Source: Hymenobacter wooponensis
Lineage (GTDB): Bacteria > Bacteroidota > Bacteroidia > Cytophagales > Hymenobacteraceae
DNA length: 64,000 bases
Direction of reading: 5' to 3'
NCBI RefSeq assembly: GCF_004745865.1
Contig: NZ_SRKZ01000003.1
Location: 310,001-374,000, forward strand
Positions within the stretch are counted from its first letter, which is position 1, and the number at the start of each line of letters is the position of its first letter. This document shows positions 36,115 to 45,984 of this stretch, one piece after another. The notes beneath the pieces are model-generated. The model saw only the letters and a list, made by a program, of their open reading frames with translations. It searched no databases and had not been told where the DNA came from. The position numbers were made by a program, and so were the translations under genes.

Positions 36115-36549
36115 ATGGCCCTGTTTGAAAACCGCTACAAAACTCACGACCTAGGCCTGCTTATTCTGCGCGTAGGAATCGGGATTATGTTCACCATACA
36201 TGGCTATCCAAAGCTAGTTGGCGGGCCCGAGGTTTGGGAAAAGATTGGCGGCACCATGAAAATCGTCGGGATTAGTTTTGCGCCCACGGTTTGGGGGCTG
36301 ATTGCGGCCATTGCCGAAGCAGTTGGTGGCCAGTTACTAGCTATTGGCTTGTTCTTTCGCCTGGCCTGCGCGCTATTGCTGGGCACCATGATTATGGCCA
36401 CCATACAGCACGTAAGAAGTGGCGATGATTTTCAGGTGTATTCGCATGCTCTGGAGGCGGCCTTTTTGTTTCTAGGCCTCCTCTTCTCGGGTCCCGGCCG
36501 CTACAGTCTTGATCAACTGCTGTTTCCGCCCCCGCGGCGCCTCTACTAA
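36115..36549 (+). CDS. DoxX family membrane protein
   Basis: A 144-residue membrane protein with four predicted helices. It starts LGLLILRVGIGIMFTIHGYP, the DoxX signature, followed by KLVGGPEVWEKIG, then AEAVGGQLLAIGLFFRLACA and a final HALEAAFLFLGLLFSGPGRY. DoxX proteins are linked to thiosulfate:quinone oxidation in archaea and to redox stress in bacteria, though most bacterial members are uncharacterised. The ATG at 36115 is the natural start; an upstream open extension has no family similarity. Confidence 0.88.
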   Translation: MALFENRYKTHDLGLLILRVGIGIMFTIHGYPKLVGGPEVWEKIGGTMKIVGISFAPTVWGLIAAIAEAVGGQLLAIGLFFRLACALLLGTMIMATIQHVRSGDDFQVYSHALEAAFLFLGLLFSGPGRYSLDQLLFPPPRRLY

Positions 36550-36574
36550 CGCACTCGTAAAACTAGTCTGACAG

Positions 36575-36610
36575 AACGCTGTAGGTCTAAGAGGCCTACG
36601 GCGTTTTTTA
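36575..36610 (+). terminator. Terminator after the DoxX gene
   Basis: ACGCTGTAGG pairs with CCTACGGCGT with one G-U pair, followed by TTTTTT. Confidence 0.85.
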
Positions 36611-36709
36611 TGATCGGTGCAAGCTTCGCAAAAAGCTATGCATAGTGTCGGGTTAATGAAACTGGCTTTTTAATCCTAGTTTCGAGCGTTTTTGCTGACG
36701 CTCCTTTCT

Positions 36710-38488
36710 ATGCTGCCCATCCTACTCTCTGCCCTCCTGCTCACCTCTCCTACACCCAAGCCTACTACCGATTGGCGCACGCCCTTTGAGAAAGGCAACG
36801 GCAACACCACTACTACTTACGCCGAGTGCATTGCTTACTATCAGCGGCTAGATAAAGCTTACCCGGAAATAAAGCTGCAAGTAGCTGGTTCTACCGATAG
36901 CGGACAGCCTTTGCACGAGGTCATTGTATCGCTGGATAAAACCTTCGACCCCGTAAAGACCCGCAGCAAAAACCGACGGGTAATTCTCATCCAGAACGGC
37001 ATACACCCGGGCGAGCCGGAGGGTATTGATGCGGCCATGATGCTGGCCCGCGACTACGTGCAGAAGCCCGAGTTGCGCCAACAGCTGCAGGACATCACGC
37101 TGGTTATCATCCCGATCTACAATGTAGATGGCTCTCTTAATCGCAATAGCACTACCCGCGCTAACCAGAACGGCCCCGAGTCGTACGGCTTTCGCGGCAA
37201 CGCCCGCAACCTCGATCTGAACCGCGACTATGTGAAGCAGGATTCGCGGAATGCCCGCAGCTTCGCCGAGCTGCTCACGCGCTGGCAGCCCGATGTGTTC
37301 GTGGACACCCACACCTCCGACGGGGCCGACTATCAGTACGTAATGACGCTCATTGCCACGCAGCAAAACAAGCTACATCCGGCCCTGAGCAAGTATTTGA
37401 ATGGCAGCCTGCTTCCGCAACTATACCAGGGCATGAGCCAACGCCAGGAGCCCATGACGCCGTATGTAGACTTTGAGGGCCGTACGCCCGATGCCCGGGG
37501 TTTAGTAGGCTTTCTGGAAACACCCCGCTACTCCAGCGGCTACACGGCACTGTTTAATACCATTGGGTTCATCACCGAAACCCACATGCTGAAGGCCTAC
37601 ACGCCCCGCGTAAAAGCCCAGTACGACTTCCTAGATCTGATGATCAGGGCCGTAGCCCACGATAAGGAAGCACTAGGCCAGGCGCGCGCCGAAGCCAACC
37701 GCCAGCTGGCCAGCCAAACCACATTTCCGCTGGCCTGGAAACTAGATACTACTGCCGTAGAGAAAGTGACCTTTCTGGGTTACGAAGGCCGCCTGAAACC
37801 CAGCGACATAAGCGGCAAGCCCCGGCTCTACTATGACCGCACCGCCCCCTACTCCCGCCAGATAAACTACTACAACACCTTCCGGCCCACCGTAACCGTA
37901 GAGCGGCCGGCGGCTTACCTGATTCCGCAAGCCTGGGGTGAGGTGGTAGATCATCTGCAACGGGCAGGTACTCAGCTCCAGCGCCTCACCCGCGACACAA
38001 CTATTACCACAGAGGTCTACTACATTCAGGACTACAAAACCGGGCAGAAACCGTATGAAGGGCACTACCTGCACTCCCAGGTAGAGTTGCGCCCAGAGCA
38101 GCAGCCCCTCACCTTCCACCGCGGCGACTACGTGGCGTGGCTCAACCAACCGGCTGCCCGCTACCTCGTTGAAACCCTGGAGCCCCAGGCCACTGACTCC
38201 TTCTTCGCCTGGGGCTTCTTCGACAGCATTCTGCAGCAGAAAGAGTACTTCTCCGACTACGTGTTTGAAGACGTGGCTGCCGACTTACTTCGCCGCGACC
38301 CGGCCCTCCGGGAACGGCTGGAGAAACTAAAGCAGCAAAACCCGGCCTTCGCAGCTAGCGGAGCCGCCCAACTTGATTGGGTATATCGGCAGTCACCTAA
38401 CTACGAGAAAACCCACCAGCGCTACCCCATCGTCCGCTGGACCGGCGGTAAGCTCCCAGTAGAAGTAGTGAGGCTTAAACGAGAGTAG
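36710..38488 (+). CDS. M14 family zinc carboxypeptidase-like protein
   Basis: A 592-residue protein with a short signal-like start (LPILLSALLLTSP) and an N-terminal M14 domain. Zinc ligands are His and Glu in NGIHPGEPEG and His in FVDTHTSDGADY. Between them RNLDLNRDYVK supplies the substrate-binding Asn-Arg. The catalytic Glu is in TETHMLKAY. A ~270-residue C-terminal part follows with no recognised domain. Members cleave C-terminal residues of peptides or muropeptides. Translation could also begin at TTG 36692, but the ATG at 36710 is preferred. It is transcribed alone. Confidence 0.88.
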   Translation: MLPILLSALLLTSPTPKPTTDWRTPFEKGNGNTTTTYAECIAYYQRLDKAYPEIKLQVAGSTDSGQPLHEVIVSLDKTFDPVKTRSKNRRVILIQNGIHPGEPEGIDAAMMLARDYVQKPELRQQLQDITLVIIPIYNVDGSLNRNSTTRANQNGPESYGFRGNARNLDLNRDYVKQDSRNARSFAELLTRWQPDVFVDTHTSDGADYQYVMTLIATQQNKLHPALSKYLNGSLLPQLYQGMSQRQEPMTPYVDFEGRTPDARGLVGFLETPRYSSGYTALFNTIGFITETHMLKAYTPRVKAQYDFLDLMIRAVAHDKEALGQARAEANRQLASQTTFPLAWKLDTTAVEKVTFLGYEGRLKPSDISGKPRLYYDRTAPYSRQINYYNTFRPTVTVERPAAYLIPQAWGEVVDHLQRAGTQLQRLTRDTTITTEVYYIQDYKTGQKPYEGHYLHSQVELRPEQQPLTFHRGDYVAWLNQPAARYLVETLEPQATDSFFAWGFFDSILQQKEYFSDYVFEDVAADLLRRDPALRERLEKLKQQNPAFAASGAAQLDWVYRQSPNYEKTHQRYPIVRWTGGKLPVEVVRLKRE

Positions 38489-38557
38489 TGGCCTCTGGCA
38501 GTACTGTACAAGTCACAAGTAGCAGGCTCTTCTTCTCCATAATGCGCCAAACCATTT

Positions 38558-38604
38558 AAATAAAAAGGCCTTACTGCCAGTTGGCGGTAAGGTCTTTTTA
38601 TTTA
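38558..38604. terminator. Bidirectional terminator after the M14 gene
   Basis: AATAAAAAGGCCTTAC-GCC pairs with GGC-GTAAGGTCTTTTTATT around a short loop. It lies between convergent genes. Confidence 0.85.
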
Positions 38605-38678
38605 TCCTAACGATATGGAAAGCTTATGCCTCACTCCCTTGCAATGACTCCTCTTTCCTCCATCATCTTATCTATTAC

Positions 38679-39515
38679 TTACTGCTTCACCTTATCACCG
38701 CTCAAGGAATTGGCGTAGTTTACGATGTAGGCCAGTTCACGCGGATCAGTAAAGCTTAGCTTATTGGTCTTGGCATACTGATCTATTTGGCGCGAATGGC
38801 CATGAAAGAAGGAAAGCAGGTCTTTCTTTGGGTTGCGCAGGGCTAACACGTTACCGTCGGGCAGGCCCAGGAAGAAGCTATCCTTCACCTCAGTGTAATA
38901 CCCCATGGGCCGCCCCATACCATATGGCGTGCCATACCCGTAGCCATAAGGCGAACCGTAGTTCACCGGACGCTGCACTAGCCCTTCCCGGCGCAGGAGA
39001 ATTGTGGGTCCGCTGCTAAGTTGCTCGAAGAATCCAGGGGTCCGGAAGTCGCTATAATCGTTGTCACGGTTCCAGCGGTACACCCGAAACACCCGAACCA
39101 GCGCTGTATCGGGCCGCTCCCGGCGCTTGGGCACGGGCAGGGAGTTGAAGTAAGGGTTACCATAGTAGTACCCCTGCCGCATGGCAAAGAAGTCATCGTA
39201 ATAGTACTGCTCCCGCTGCCGGTCATACCGCTCCCCCTGTACGGCAAAACTCTGCACGTTCACGGCGGGCAGTGTGCGCACCGTGTTGTCGGCCATGGTC
39301 ATGGTCAGTATATCCTCGGAGCGGTGCAGGGCCAGCGGACCGGCAATGGTGTCGCCGGTGCTGAGCAATACCGTGGCCTGAGTGAATTGCTGAGTGAAGC
39401 CCTGCCCACCCCCACGCTGGGCGTAGGCAGAGATGGACAGCAGCAGAAGCGCTGGTAAAAAACGCAGCCAGGAACACAGCAGATGGGTGGGCGGGAAAGA
39501 GTAGGGCGCTTTCAT
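38679..39515 (-). CDS. Secreted hypothetical protein, copy 1 of a tandem pair
   Basis: A 278-residue protein with a signal peptide (LRFLPALLLLSISAYAQ). It has a beta-rich N-terminal part (VLLSTGDTIAGPLALHRSED), a Tyr-rich middle (FFAMRQGYYYGNPYFNSLPV), FRTPGFFEQLSSGPTILLRR, and a C-terminal NKLSFTDPRELAYIVNYANS. A Tyr/Gly/Pro-rich loop (YGSPYGYGYGTPYGMGRPMG) is present in this copy but not in its neighbour. The paralogue at 39599 lies upstream on the same strand, 83 bases away. The family is unnamed to me. Start at 39515 or 39533. Confidence 0.72.
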   Translation of the reverse strand: MKAPYSFPPTHLLCSWLRFLPALLLLSISAYAQRGGGQGFTQQFTQATVLLSTGDTIAGPLALHRSEDILTMTMADNTVRTLPAVNVQSFAVQGERYDRQREQYYYDDFFAMRQGYYYGNPYFNSLPVPKRRERPDTALVRVFRVYRWNRDNDYSDFRTPGFFEQLSSGPTILLRREGLVQRPVNYGSPYGYGYGTPYGMGRPMGYYTEVKDSFFLGLPDGNVLALRNPKKDLLSFFHGHSRQIDQYAKTNKLSFTDPRELAYIVNYANSLSGDKVKQ

Positions 39516-39598
39516 AACCAAAGAAATATACACTTTTGCAACGGCATAGTGCCTTGGCTTGTTCCATGAATTTACCCTGCAAGTAGTATGTATCTAGT

Positions 39599-40411
39599 TT
39601 ACTTTTGCGGATGGAATGCTGCTTGCGCTAATGAGTTGGCATAGTTGATCAGATAGGCCAGTTCGTAGCCTTCATAGCAGCTCAGCCGGTTTTCTTTTAC
39701 AAAGGTTGCAAGCTGCGCAGCCTGGGCCTGGTACATATTCAATATATCGCTGTAGGGGTTTCGCAAGGCAACAGCTCTCCCATCTGCTAGCCCAAGGTAA
39801 AACGCACCGCTCTCCGCCATTGTATTGGGAGTTGCGCGTCCCGACCATGTTGATGATGACATGTTCTGTACCATTCCCAAGGACGTGCGGTAGAGTAGCA
39901 CAACGGGACCGTTGCTCAGAACCTCAAAAAATCCTGGCACGAGGTAATTGTCGTACTCGTTACCCCGATTCCAATAGTAGGTACCATATACTCGCTTTAA
40001 GTTACCATTGAATTCATCGAAACGACGGTGTTCTGGTGTAACGGAAAAGCTTGGGTTACCTGGATAATACCCTTGTCGCATCAGCGTAAAATCATAGCAC
40101 TTGCGCAGACCAGAAACGTGGTCAAGCTGCCCCCTTACCTCGAAGCTATGAACTTGTACTGCAGGCACCGTACGGTTTGTTGAGGACAAAATCAGTACAT
40201 CGGCGGAGCTATGTAGCACCACCGGACCATACACCCTGTTTCCATCATTTAGTGTTACTGCAGCGTAAGAGAACTGCACCCCTGCTTTCTCAATTCTGCC
40301 ATACGTCTGCCATGGCGAGGTGCGGCCAGACGTTTGCGCAAGTACGGATGGGCTTTGAGTCAGAGAAAGTACTATCCCAGTAAATTGAGCTAATTTGTAA
40401 AGTCGTTTCAA
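39599..40411 (-). CDS. Secreted hypothetical protein, copy 2 of a tandem pair
   Basis: A 270-residue paralogue of the downstream gene. The shared blocks are VTLNDGNRVYGPVVLHSSAD, FTLMRQGYYPGNPSFSV, YYWNRGNEYDNYLVPGFFEV, LSNGPVVLLYRTS, FYLGLADGRAVALRNPYSDI and YELAYLINYANSLA. The signal peptide is less perfect (MKRLYKLAQFTGIVLSLTQS, cleavage near LAQ). This copy is visibly AT-richer than the downstream copy and contains no GGCCTAG/CTAGGCC, which may mean a different history. The ~240 bases upstream are AT-rich and hold only a terminator belonging to ribBA. Function is unknown. Confidence 0.7.
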   Translation of the reverse strand: MKRLYKLAQFTGIVLSLTQSPSVLAQTSGRTSPWQTYGRIEKAGVQFSYAAVTLNDGNRVYGPVVLHSSADVLILSSTNRTVPAVQVHSFEVRGQLDHVSGLRKCYDFTLMRQGYYPGNPSFSVTPEHRRFDEFNGNLKRVYGTYYWNRGNEYDNYLVPGFFEVLSNGPVVLLYRTSLGMVQNMSSSTWSGRATPNTMAESGAFYLGLADGRAVALRNPYSDILNMYQAQAAQLATFVKENRLSCYEGYELAYLINYANSLAQAAFHPQK

Positions 40412-40579
40412 ACGGCTTTTTAGTAAAGCCAGTGATTAATCAGCAATAAATTAATTACATCAGCCACTTAAATAAGTATAATTTAACAGATCATACATTT
40501 GACCAACAAGCAAATGTAAAAATTCCAAGCTAATCAACCCATACTCCTGCTATATGCATTGATTTGGGCTAGCAACACG

Positions 40580-40624
40580 TAAAAAAGCACCCCAACCCGA
40601 CATTTATCCGGATTGGGGTGCTTA
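40580..40624 (-). terminator. Terminator after ribBA
   Basis: Read on the minus strand, AAGCACCCCAATCCGG pairs with the later GGGTTGGGGTGCTT around a ~10-base loop, followed by TTTTTTACG. Confidence 0.85.
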
Positions 40625-40652
40625 GTACTAAACTTAGAATATCAACTTGCTG

Positions 40653-41891
40653 CTATACTGCTGCCTCTGTATCGGGGTGCGGGGTGCGGTCTTTGTGCAG
40701 GATGGTGTGGCCTAGCTTATCACGTTTGGTGGTGAGGTAGCGCTCATTATGCTCGTTAGGCTCCACTTCGATGGCAACGGAATCCACGATTTCGAGGCCG
40801 TAGCCAATGAGGCCGGTGCGCTTGCGAGGGTTGTTAGAGAGCAGACGCATCTTCGAGATGCCAAGATCGCGCAGGATTTGGGCCCCCACGCCATAGTCGC
40901 GCTCATCAATGCCGAAGCCGAGTTCTACGTTGGCCTCCACGGTATCGCGGCCTTGCTCCTGGAGCTTGTAGGCACGGAGCTTGTTCAGTAAGCCTATGCC
41001 ACGGCCTTCCTGGTTCATGTACACAATCACTCCTCGACCTTCGCGCTCAATCTGCTGCATGGCACGGTGCAGCTGAGGGCCACAGTCGCAGCGGCAGGAG
41101 CCGAAGATGTCGCCGGTTACGCAGGAGCTGTGCACCCGCACCAATACAGGCTCGGGGCCTGAAATGTCACCTTTCACCAAGGCCAGATGTTGGGCGTTAG
41201 TGGTCGTTTGGGTGTAGGCAATCAGGTCGAAGTCGCCGAACTCGGTGGGCAGCTTCACAGAGATTTCGCGGGTAATCAAGCTTTCCTGCTTCAGGCGGTA
41301 CTTGATCAGGTCCTGCACCGAAATCAACTTGAGGTTCCACTTGGTGGCAACCTCGCGCAGCTCAGGTAGGCGAGCCATTTCGCCGTCTTCGCGCAGAATT
41401 TCAACCAGTACACCGGCAGGCTCAAACCCTGCGAGGCGAGCCAGATCAATGGCCGCCTCAGTGTGGCCTGCCCGGCGCAGAACGCCTTCTTTGCGGGCTT
41501 TCAACGGGAAGATGTGGCCGGGCTTACCAAGCTCTTCGGGCTTAGTTTCGGGGTCGATGAGGGCCAGGATGGTCTTGCTACGGTCGGAGGCGGAGATACC
41601 GGTGGTTACGCCGTTCTTCAGCAAGTCGATGCTCACGGTAAAGGGCGTGGCATGGAGGGCCGTATTGCGGCCTACCATTAGCTCCAGGCCCAGCTCTTCG
41701 CAGCGCTGCTCAATGAGAGGAGCGCACACGAGGCCACGCCCATGGGTGGCCATAAAATTGATGACTTCGGGAGTGGCGCAGCGGGCGGCGCAAATAAAGT
41801 CGCCTTCGTTTTCGCGGTCTTCGTCGTCTACTACCACTACCACCTTTCCGGCGCGGATGTCGGCAATGGCGTCTTCGATGGAATCAAGCAT
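40653..41891 (-). CDS. ribBA: Bifunctional DHBP synthase / GTP cyclohydrolase II
   Basis: A 412-residue RibBA with both entry enzymes of riboflavin synthesis. The RibB half (to ~205) has [22 protein letters not shown] and [14 protein letters not shown]; it makes 3,4-dihydroxy-2-butanone 4-phosphate from ribulose 5-phosphate. The RibA half has [19 protein letters not shown], which supplies three zinc cysteines, and [12 protein letters not shown] with the catalytic region; it opens GTP. The protein is full length. I see no FMN riboswitch in the ~290 bases upstream. It is transcribed alone and ends in a terminator. Confidence 0.97.
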   Translation of the reverse strand: MLDSIEDAIADIRAGKVVVVVDDEDRENEGDFICAARCATPEVINFMATHGRGLVCAPLIEQRCEELGLELMVGRNTALHATPFTVSIDLLKNGVTTGISASDRSKTILALIDPETKPEELGKPGHIFPLKARKEGVLRRAGHTEAAIDLARLAGFEPAGVLVEILREDGEMARLPELREVATKWNLKLISVQDLIKYRLKQESLITREISVKLPTEFGDFDLIAYTQTTTNAQHLALVKGDISGPEPVLVRVHSSCVTGDIFGSCRCDCGPQLHRAMQQIEREGRGVIVYMNQEGRGIGLLNKLRAYKLQEQGRDTVEANVELGFGIDERDYGVGAQILRDLGISKMRLLSNNPRKRTGLIGYGLEIVDSVAIEVEPNEHNERYLTTKRDKLGHTILHKDRTPHPDTEAAV

Positions 41892-42080
41892 GATTCGCTG
41901 ATTAACTAGGAGTGAAATAATTTCGCTGAGCGCCGGATAAAAGCATACGGCCGCGAAGCTGGAGGAACAACCACCAACGGCGCCGCGAAGTTACACAAAC
42001 GGTGAATGAGTGATGGGAGTGAATGAGTGAAGTAAGTGATGGGGTAAAGGTGGGAGCATGCATAGCGTGCGATTCAGGCT

Positions 42081-42132
42081 CTAGGCCAGTCGTTCCTATG
42101 TGCCAAGCTCTTTTGCAAACTCAGGATGACGT
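42081..42132 (+). repeat. 52-base dispersed repeat, copy 1
   Basis: It aligns without gaps to 49476-49527, with 41 of 52 bases identical by hand count. Both copies begin CTAGGCCAGT and end CTCAGGATGACGT. It lies between ribBA and proC. Confidence 0.7.
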
Positions 42133-42179
42133 TCAGGCCGAGGTTACTATTTATTTTTTCACTCTACCAGTTTACTTTT

Positions 42180-42992
42180 CTACTCTTTCGCCAGTTCGGT
42201 GGCGCGCTGTTGAGCGGCTTTAATGCCGGAAACGAGCGTGTCTTGCAGGCCCCCAGCCCGGAATTCCCGCAAGGCGGCCTCGGTAGTACCACCCTTGGAG
42301 GCTACGGTAGCAATAAGCTGGTCGAGGCTTTGGTCGGAGTTGTTGAGCAGGTGGAAGGCCCCAATCATCGTTTGCTTCACCAGCAGGCCGGCCACTGACT
42401 CAGAGAAGCCCAATTCCTGCCCGGCTCGCATCATGGCCTGCACGATGTAGTAAAAGTAGGCTGGCCCGCTTCCACTCACGGCCGTTACGGCGTCGAGCAT
42501 ACTTTCATCTTCCAGGAAGATAGAGCGGCCTGTGGCGTTGAGAAGGTTCTCAATGCGGTGCATGAGAGTGCGTTCTACCTCCGGAGCGGCCGTAAATCCA
42601 GTAATGCCCATACCCAGCAGCACGGGCGTATTAGGCATGGCCCGCAGCACTTGCCGGTGATTTAGCTCCCGCTGCAAGCGCGCAATGGGTATGCCGCCCA
42701 TAATGGACAATACCGCTTGCTCCGGCCGCAGTACGGCACGAAGGCCCAGGGCAGCTTTACCAAAATCCTGGGGCTTTACGGCCACCAGCACAATATCGTA
42801 GGCACCGATTTCTTCAGTCAGTAGGCCTACGGGCACATCGGCTTGCGCCTGGTGCAGGCGTTGGCACTGGGCGTCGTCCTTACCAATCAGGAGGAGGTCT
42901 TCGCGGCGGATGAGGTTGTATTGAAGGAAAGCTTTGGCGAAGGCAAGGCCCATGTTGCCGCAGCCCAGAATAGCAATGCGTATGTTTTCCAT
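42180..42992 (-). CDS. proC: Pyrroline-5-carboxylate reductase
   Basis: A 270-residue ProC that reduces pyrroline-5-carboxylate to proline with NAD(P)H. The N-terminal IRIAILGCGNMGLAFAKAFL is the Rossmann motif, and VLVAVKPQDFGKAALGL and MGGIPIARLQ follow. The C-terminal helical domain has DAVTAVSGSGPAYFYYIVQA and GGTTEAALREFRAGGLQDTL, the proline-binding signature. The start at 42992 matches the family. It is not next to other proline genes. Confidence 0.96.
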   Translation of the reverse strand: MENIRIAILGCGNMGLAFAKAFLQYNLIRREDLLLIGKDDAQCQRLHQAQADVPVGLLTEEIGAYDIVLVAVKPQDFGKAALGLRAVLRPEQAVLSIMGGIPIARLQRELNHRQVLRAMPNTPVLLGMGITGFTAAPEVERTLMHRIENLLNATGRSIFLEDESMLDAVTAVSGSGPAYFYYIVQAMMRAGQELGFSESVAGLLVKQTMIGAFHLLNNSDQSLDQLIATVASKGGTTEAALREFRAGGLQDTLVSGIKAAQQRATELAKE

Positions 42993-43150
42993 GAGTGCCA
43001 AGGTACTAGGGCAAACAATAGGCCTAGCCAAAAACCTGTTGAATATAACGCACTTACTTAACTGCTACCGGAAAAACTAGGAACATTACACCGAGCATAT
43101 CCGGACATCTTGCTTATGGATGGTGCGATGTTAGCCAAGGGTTAAAGCAC

Positions 43151-43178
43151 GATGTCTCGACCAGCTCGACATCACGGA
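43151..43178. repeat. Solitary copy of the GAGCTGGTCGA repeat
   Basis: GATGTCTCGACCAGCTCGAC-ATCACGG is a diverged copy of the repeat that forms inverted pairs at 49369-49459 and 53601-53698. It lies between proC and the glycosyltransferase operon. Confidence 0.55.
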
Positions 43179-43217
43179 CAAGTGCCACGGAGCTCACGCT
43201 TAAGTAAACGAGTGCTC

Positions 43218-44414
43218 TTACTTGCTTTGCTGAAACCGTTGGGTTGGCTCCCACACGGTGGTACGCACCCCCCGCAGGAAGCGCCACAGCCCAACGAATA
43301 AGGCGGCGTTCATGCTGTAGAAATGAGTAATGAAGCGCAGCAACCGTGAATGGGTGCCCCTACGGCGCAACACCGAGTCGAGTAATATCAGCAAAGGCAA
43401 GCCAACCTGGCCTAGTAGCATCAGTTGGTACAACCACCCCGCTCCCATTCCTACCAGCACCACATTGGCTAGCAACATCAACACCAGCAGCAGGGGCGTA
43501 AGCCAGCGCAATACCTTGTGCGACCAGAATGCGAAGCTTACCCCCCTCCATGGTTGCCATAGCAGCCGACGGAAAGCTAACAAGTTCTGAAAGTTGCCGG
43601 TTGAGATACGTGCCTTGCGCCGGAACTCCTCTGGTAGCCGGTCGGATACGTCCTCGTAGCATACAGCATCGAGCTCGTTGATAGCGTGGTAGCCGTCCTG
43701 CAGCACCGCCATGGAAATGAAGAAGTCATCAACCAGGAACGACGCTGGGGCTGGGTGGTAGCAGGTACGGCGCACGGCAAAGCAGCCCCCGAAGGCTCCA
43801 ATCATGGCTCCCCACACCACGCCTTCCTGAAACTTGATCAGATTTTCGCGTTCCAGATAGGCCTTTTCTTGGCCCGATATTCCCTCGCGCCGATGCTCAG
43901 GGTTGATGATATTGCCCCCTACCTGGCCTACTGCTGGGTTGCGGAAGTGCTTAACGAGCTGATAAATGGTATCAGGCGCAAAAAAAACGTTGGCGTCGGT
44001 TAGCAACAATATGGGGGCCGAGGCTTCCTGGCCGAGGGCCTCAATTACGCCGGGCTTACCGGTGCGCTGCCGAAACGGCCGAAACTGTAGGCCAGGGTAT
44101 TCCTGAGCTAGCCGCTGCACCAAGGCGTTGGTGCCATCCTGGGAGTTATCGGAACCGATGTAGAAGGTAAGCTTATTGAGCGGATAGGTGGTTGTGAAAG
44201 TGCTGCGGATTTTCTCTTCAATAACCAGCTCCTCGTTATACACGGCCAGCAGAATGTCCACGGCGGGCAAATCGGGGGCATTGGGGGCGTACACCTGCTG
44301 GTTCTGGCGGCGCGAACGGGCCAGGCGGCTCAGCAGCAGCGGGAACAGCACATAGGTATGCGCTACCAGCAACAGGCTACCCCACAACACGAAAGCAGCC
44401 ACCACCCCTAGCAT
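43218..44414 (-). CDS. Membrane family 2 glycosyltransferase
   Basis: A 398-residue processive-type GT2 enzyme. An N-terminal helix (FVLWGSLLLVAHTYVLFPLL) anchors it, and the GT-A domain follows (VDILLAVYNEELVIEEKI, IGSDNSQDGT, LLTDANVFF as the metal site, FLVDDFFISM, and a Q-x-x-R-W-like RKARISTGNFQNL). Three or four C-terminal helices begin LRWLTPLLLVLMLLANVVLV. This layout is that of hyaluronan- or poly-GlcNAc-synthase-like enzymes. Its start overlaps the stop of the GT4 gene by seven bases, so the two form one operon for a cell-surface glycan. Confidence 0.9.
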   Translation of the reverse strand: MLGVVAAFVLWGSLLLVAHTYVLFPLLLSRLARSRRQNQQVYAPNAPDLPAVDILLAVYNEELVIEEKIRSTFTTTYPLNKLTFYIGSDNSQDGTNALVQRLAQEYPGLQFRPFRQRTGKPGVIEALGQEASAPILLLTDANVFFAPDTIYQLVKHFRNPAVGQVGGNIINPEHRREGISGQEKAYLERENLIKFQEGVVWGAMIGAFGGCFAVRRTCYHPAPASFLVDDFFISMAVLQDGYHAINELDAVCYEDVSDRLPEEFRRKARISTGNFQNLLAFRRLLWQPWRGVSFAFWSHKVLRWLTPLLLVLMLLANVVLVGMGAGWLYQLMLLGQVGLPLLILLDSVLRRRGTHSRLLRFITHFYSMNAALFVGLWRFLRGVRTTVWEPTQRFQQSK

Positions 44415-45676
44415 CCGGCGCGTTCAGGGAGTAAAATGGTGTACAGATTTTGGAAGCTTTCCACCACCCGCTGGTTGTCGTAGAGGCGGGCAATGGTGTG
44501 GGCCGCTTCCTGACCGATAGCATAGTGGCCTAGCTCGCCGCGGTAGTAACGGCCAATAGCTTCTACCCAGGCGGCGGGCTCATCGCGCAGCACAATATCA
44601 AAGCCGTCGCGCACGTGAATGCCTTCGGAGCCGAGGTGAGTGCTAATGATGCACTTGCCCAGGGCCATGCCCTCAATAATCTTGATGCGCATACCGCCGC
44701 CGCTTAGCAAAGGAACCAACATTACATCGTACTGCTGCATAAATGCCGCTGCCGATTCCACGAACCCATGCACCACAATGCCAGGTACTTTCAGTTGCTG
44801 GAAACGCAGGGGCATTTCCTTGCCGGCAATGTGCAGCTCCAACTCTGGGTAGAGTTTTGACACCGTAGGCCACACGTGAGCCAGCAACCAGTCGAGGCCC
44901 TCTTGGTTGGGCAGCCAATCAAGGGAGCCAATCATAAAGAGCGTGCGCGGCTTCGGCTTAATGCCTGGGTTGGGCTGGAAACGGGCCATGTCAACGCCCG
45001 CTGGCACAAATACCACGGGCTCCTGGCAGCCCATGGCACGCAAGCGGCGCTGATCGGGCTCCGTAATGGCCGCTACAGCATCAAACTGCGGGAATACGTG
45101 CTCCTCAAAGCGACGCAAGCGCTGAGCCAAGTGGCGCAGGTAGAAGCGCTTGAGCACATTCTGTTCCCGCTCAGCCAGCATCTGCCAAATGGTGTACTCT
45201 ACGTTATGGGCCCGAAATATCACCGGCAGATCCGGGGCCAGGCGCTTGAGCGTTTCGATGTACCACGCAGCTAGGCTTCCTTCAATCTGAGCAGCATCAA
45301 ACTGCTCGGTGCTCAGGAGCTCTTGTAGCTTGGCCTCCACCTCGGGGCTTACGAAGCGCTCAATGTTATAGGGAAGCTTGCTAAAAAGCAGATTACGTAA
45401 TGCGTTTACCGGTGAGAGGCGCGTGTCTACCTCTACCGGCACCAGCCGCACGTTAGAGCCCAGGTGGTCGAGCACATCGGCGGGCTGGTAGTGTTTGGGC
45501 GTATTGAGGGCCAGCACCGTAACGCGGTGCCCCGCCCGGGCCAGGCCAGCCGTAACATCATACATGGCAATGGCACCTCCATCGGTGGGCGGATACGGAA
45601 CGCGCGGACAGAGCTGCAGGATGTGCACGGAAGCGGATATACGGGGCTGAAAGTGCGTAAAGCTACGCAGGAGCAA
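44408..45676 (-). CDS. GT4-type glycosyltransferase
   Basis: A 422-residue GT-B enzyme. It begins VHILQLCPRVPYPPTDGGAI, where the Gly-Gly loop closes over the donor. The C-terminal half has TLFMIGSLDWLPNQEGLDWL, IHVRDGF, and the E-x7-E motif in IIEGMALGKCIISTHLGSEG. The true start may be internal, at GTG 45628, just before VHILQLC; the 16 codons ahead are not conserved-looking. It overlaps the downstream GT2 gene. Together the two probably extend a surface polysaccharide. The sugar donor cannot be read from sequence. Confidence 0.88.
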   Translation of the reverse strand: MLLRSFTHFQPRISASVHILQLCPRVPYPPTDGGAIAMYDVTAGLARAGHRVTVLALNTPKHYQPADVLDHLGSNVRLVPVEVDTRLSPVNALRNLLFSKLPYNIERFVSPEVEAKLQELLSTEQFDAAQIEGSLAAWYIETLKRLAPDLPVIFRAHNVEYTIWQMLAEREQNVLKRFYLRHLAQRLRRFEEHVFPQFDAVAAITEPDQRRLRAMGCQEPVVFVPAGVDMARFQPNPGIKPKPRTLFMIGSLDWLPNQEGLDWLLAHVWPTVSKLYPELELHIAGKEMPLRFQQLKVPGIVVHGFVESAAAFMQQYDVMLVPLLSGGGMRIKIIEGMALGKCIISTHLGSEGIHVRDGFDIVLRDEPAAWVEAIGRYYRGELGHYAIGQEAAHTIARLYDNQRVVESFQNLYTILLPERAGC

Positions 45677-45984
45677 CTGACATGCAGTAGTTCCCTGGCG
45701 CAGGTAGAGCGTAAAGCCTAACGCTCCAGCCGCTTATTTCTGTATGCATCAGCTTTGAACGTCCTGTAATCATTGGCCGGCTGGCCAGAGACTGGCCTAG
45801 AACCCTGTTGCGACGGCACACTTGGCGGCTCCTCGTTGCTGAGGTCGTTTAGATAGCTCCTGTAGGCAAGTCATTAAAGGCGAAAACGCTAACTGAAGGT
45901 CAATAAAGCCAAGTGACGCGTCTCAACATCATGCCTACGTCAGCACTCCGGACGTACCAACCAGTTACTGTTCTTCCACTAGGC

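Noticed and set aside
41892..42180. FMN riboswitch upstream of ribBA
   Set aside because: No AGGGGC-type or other conserved RFN blocks are visible in the leader.
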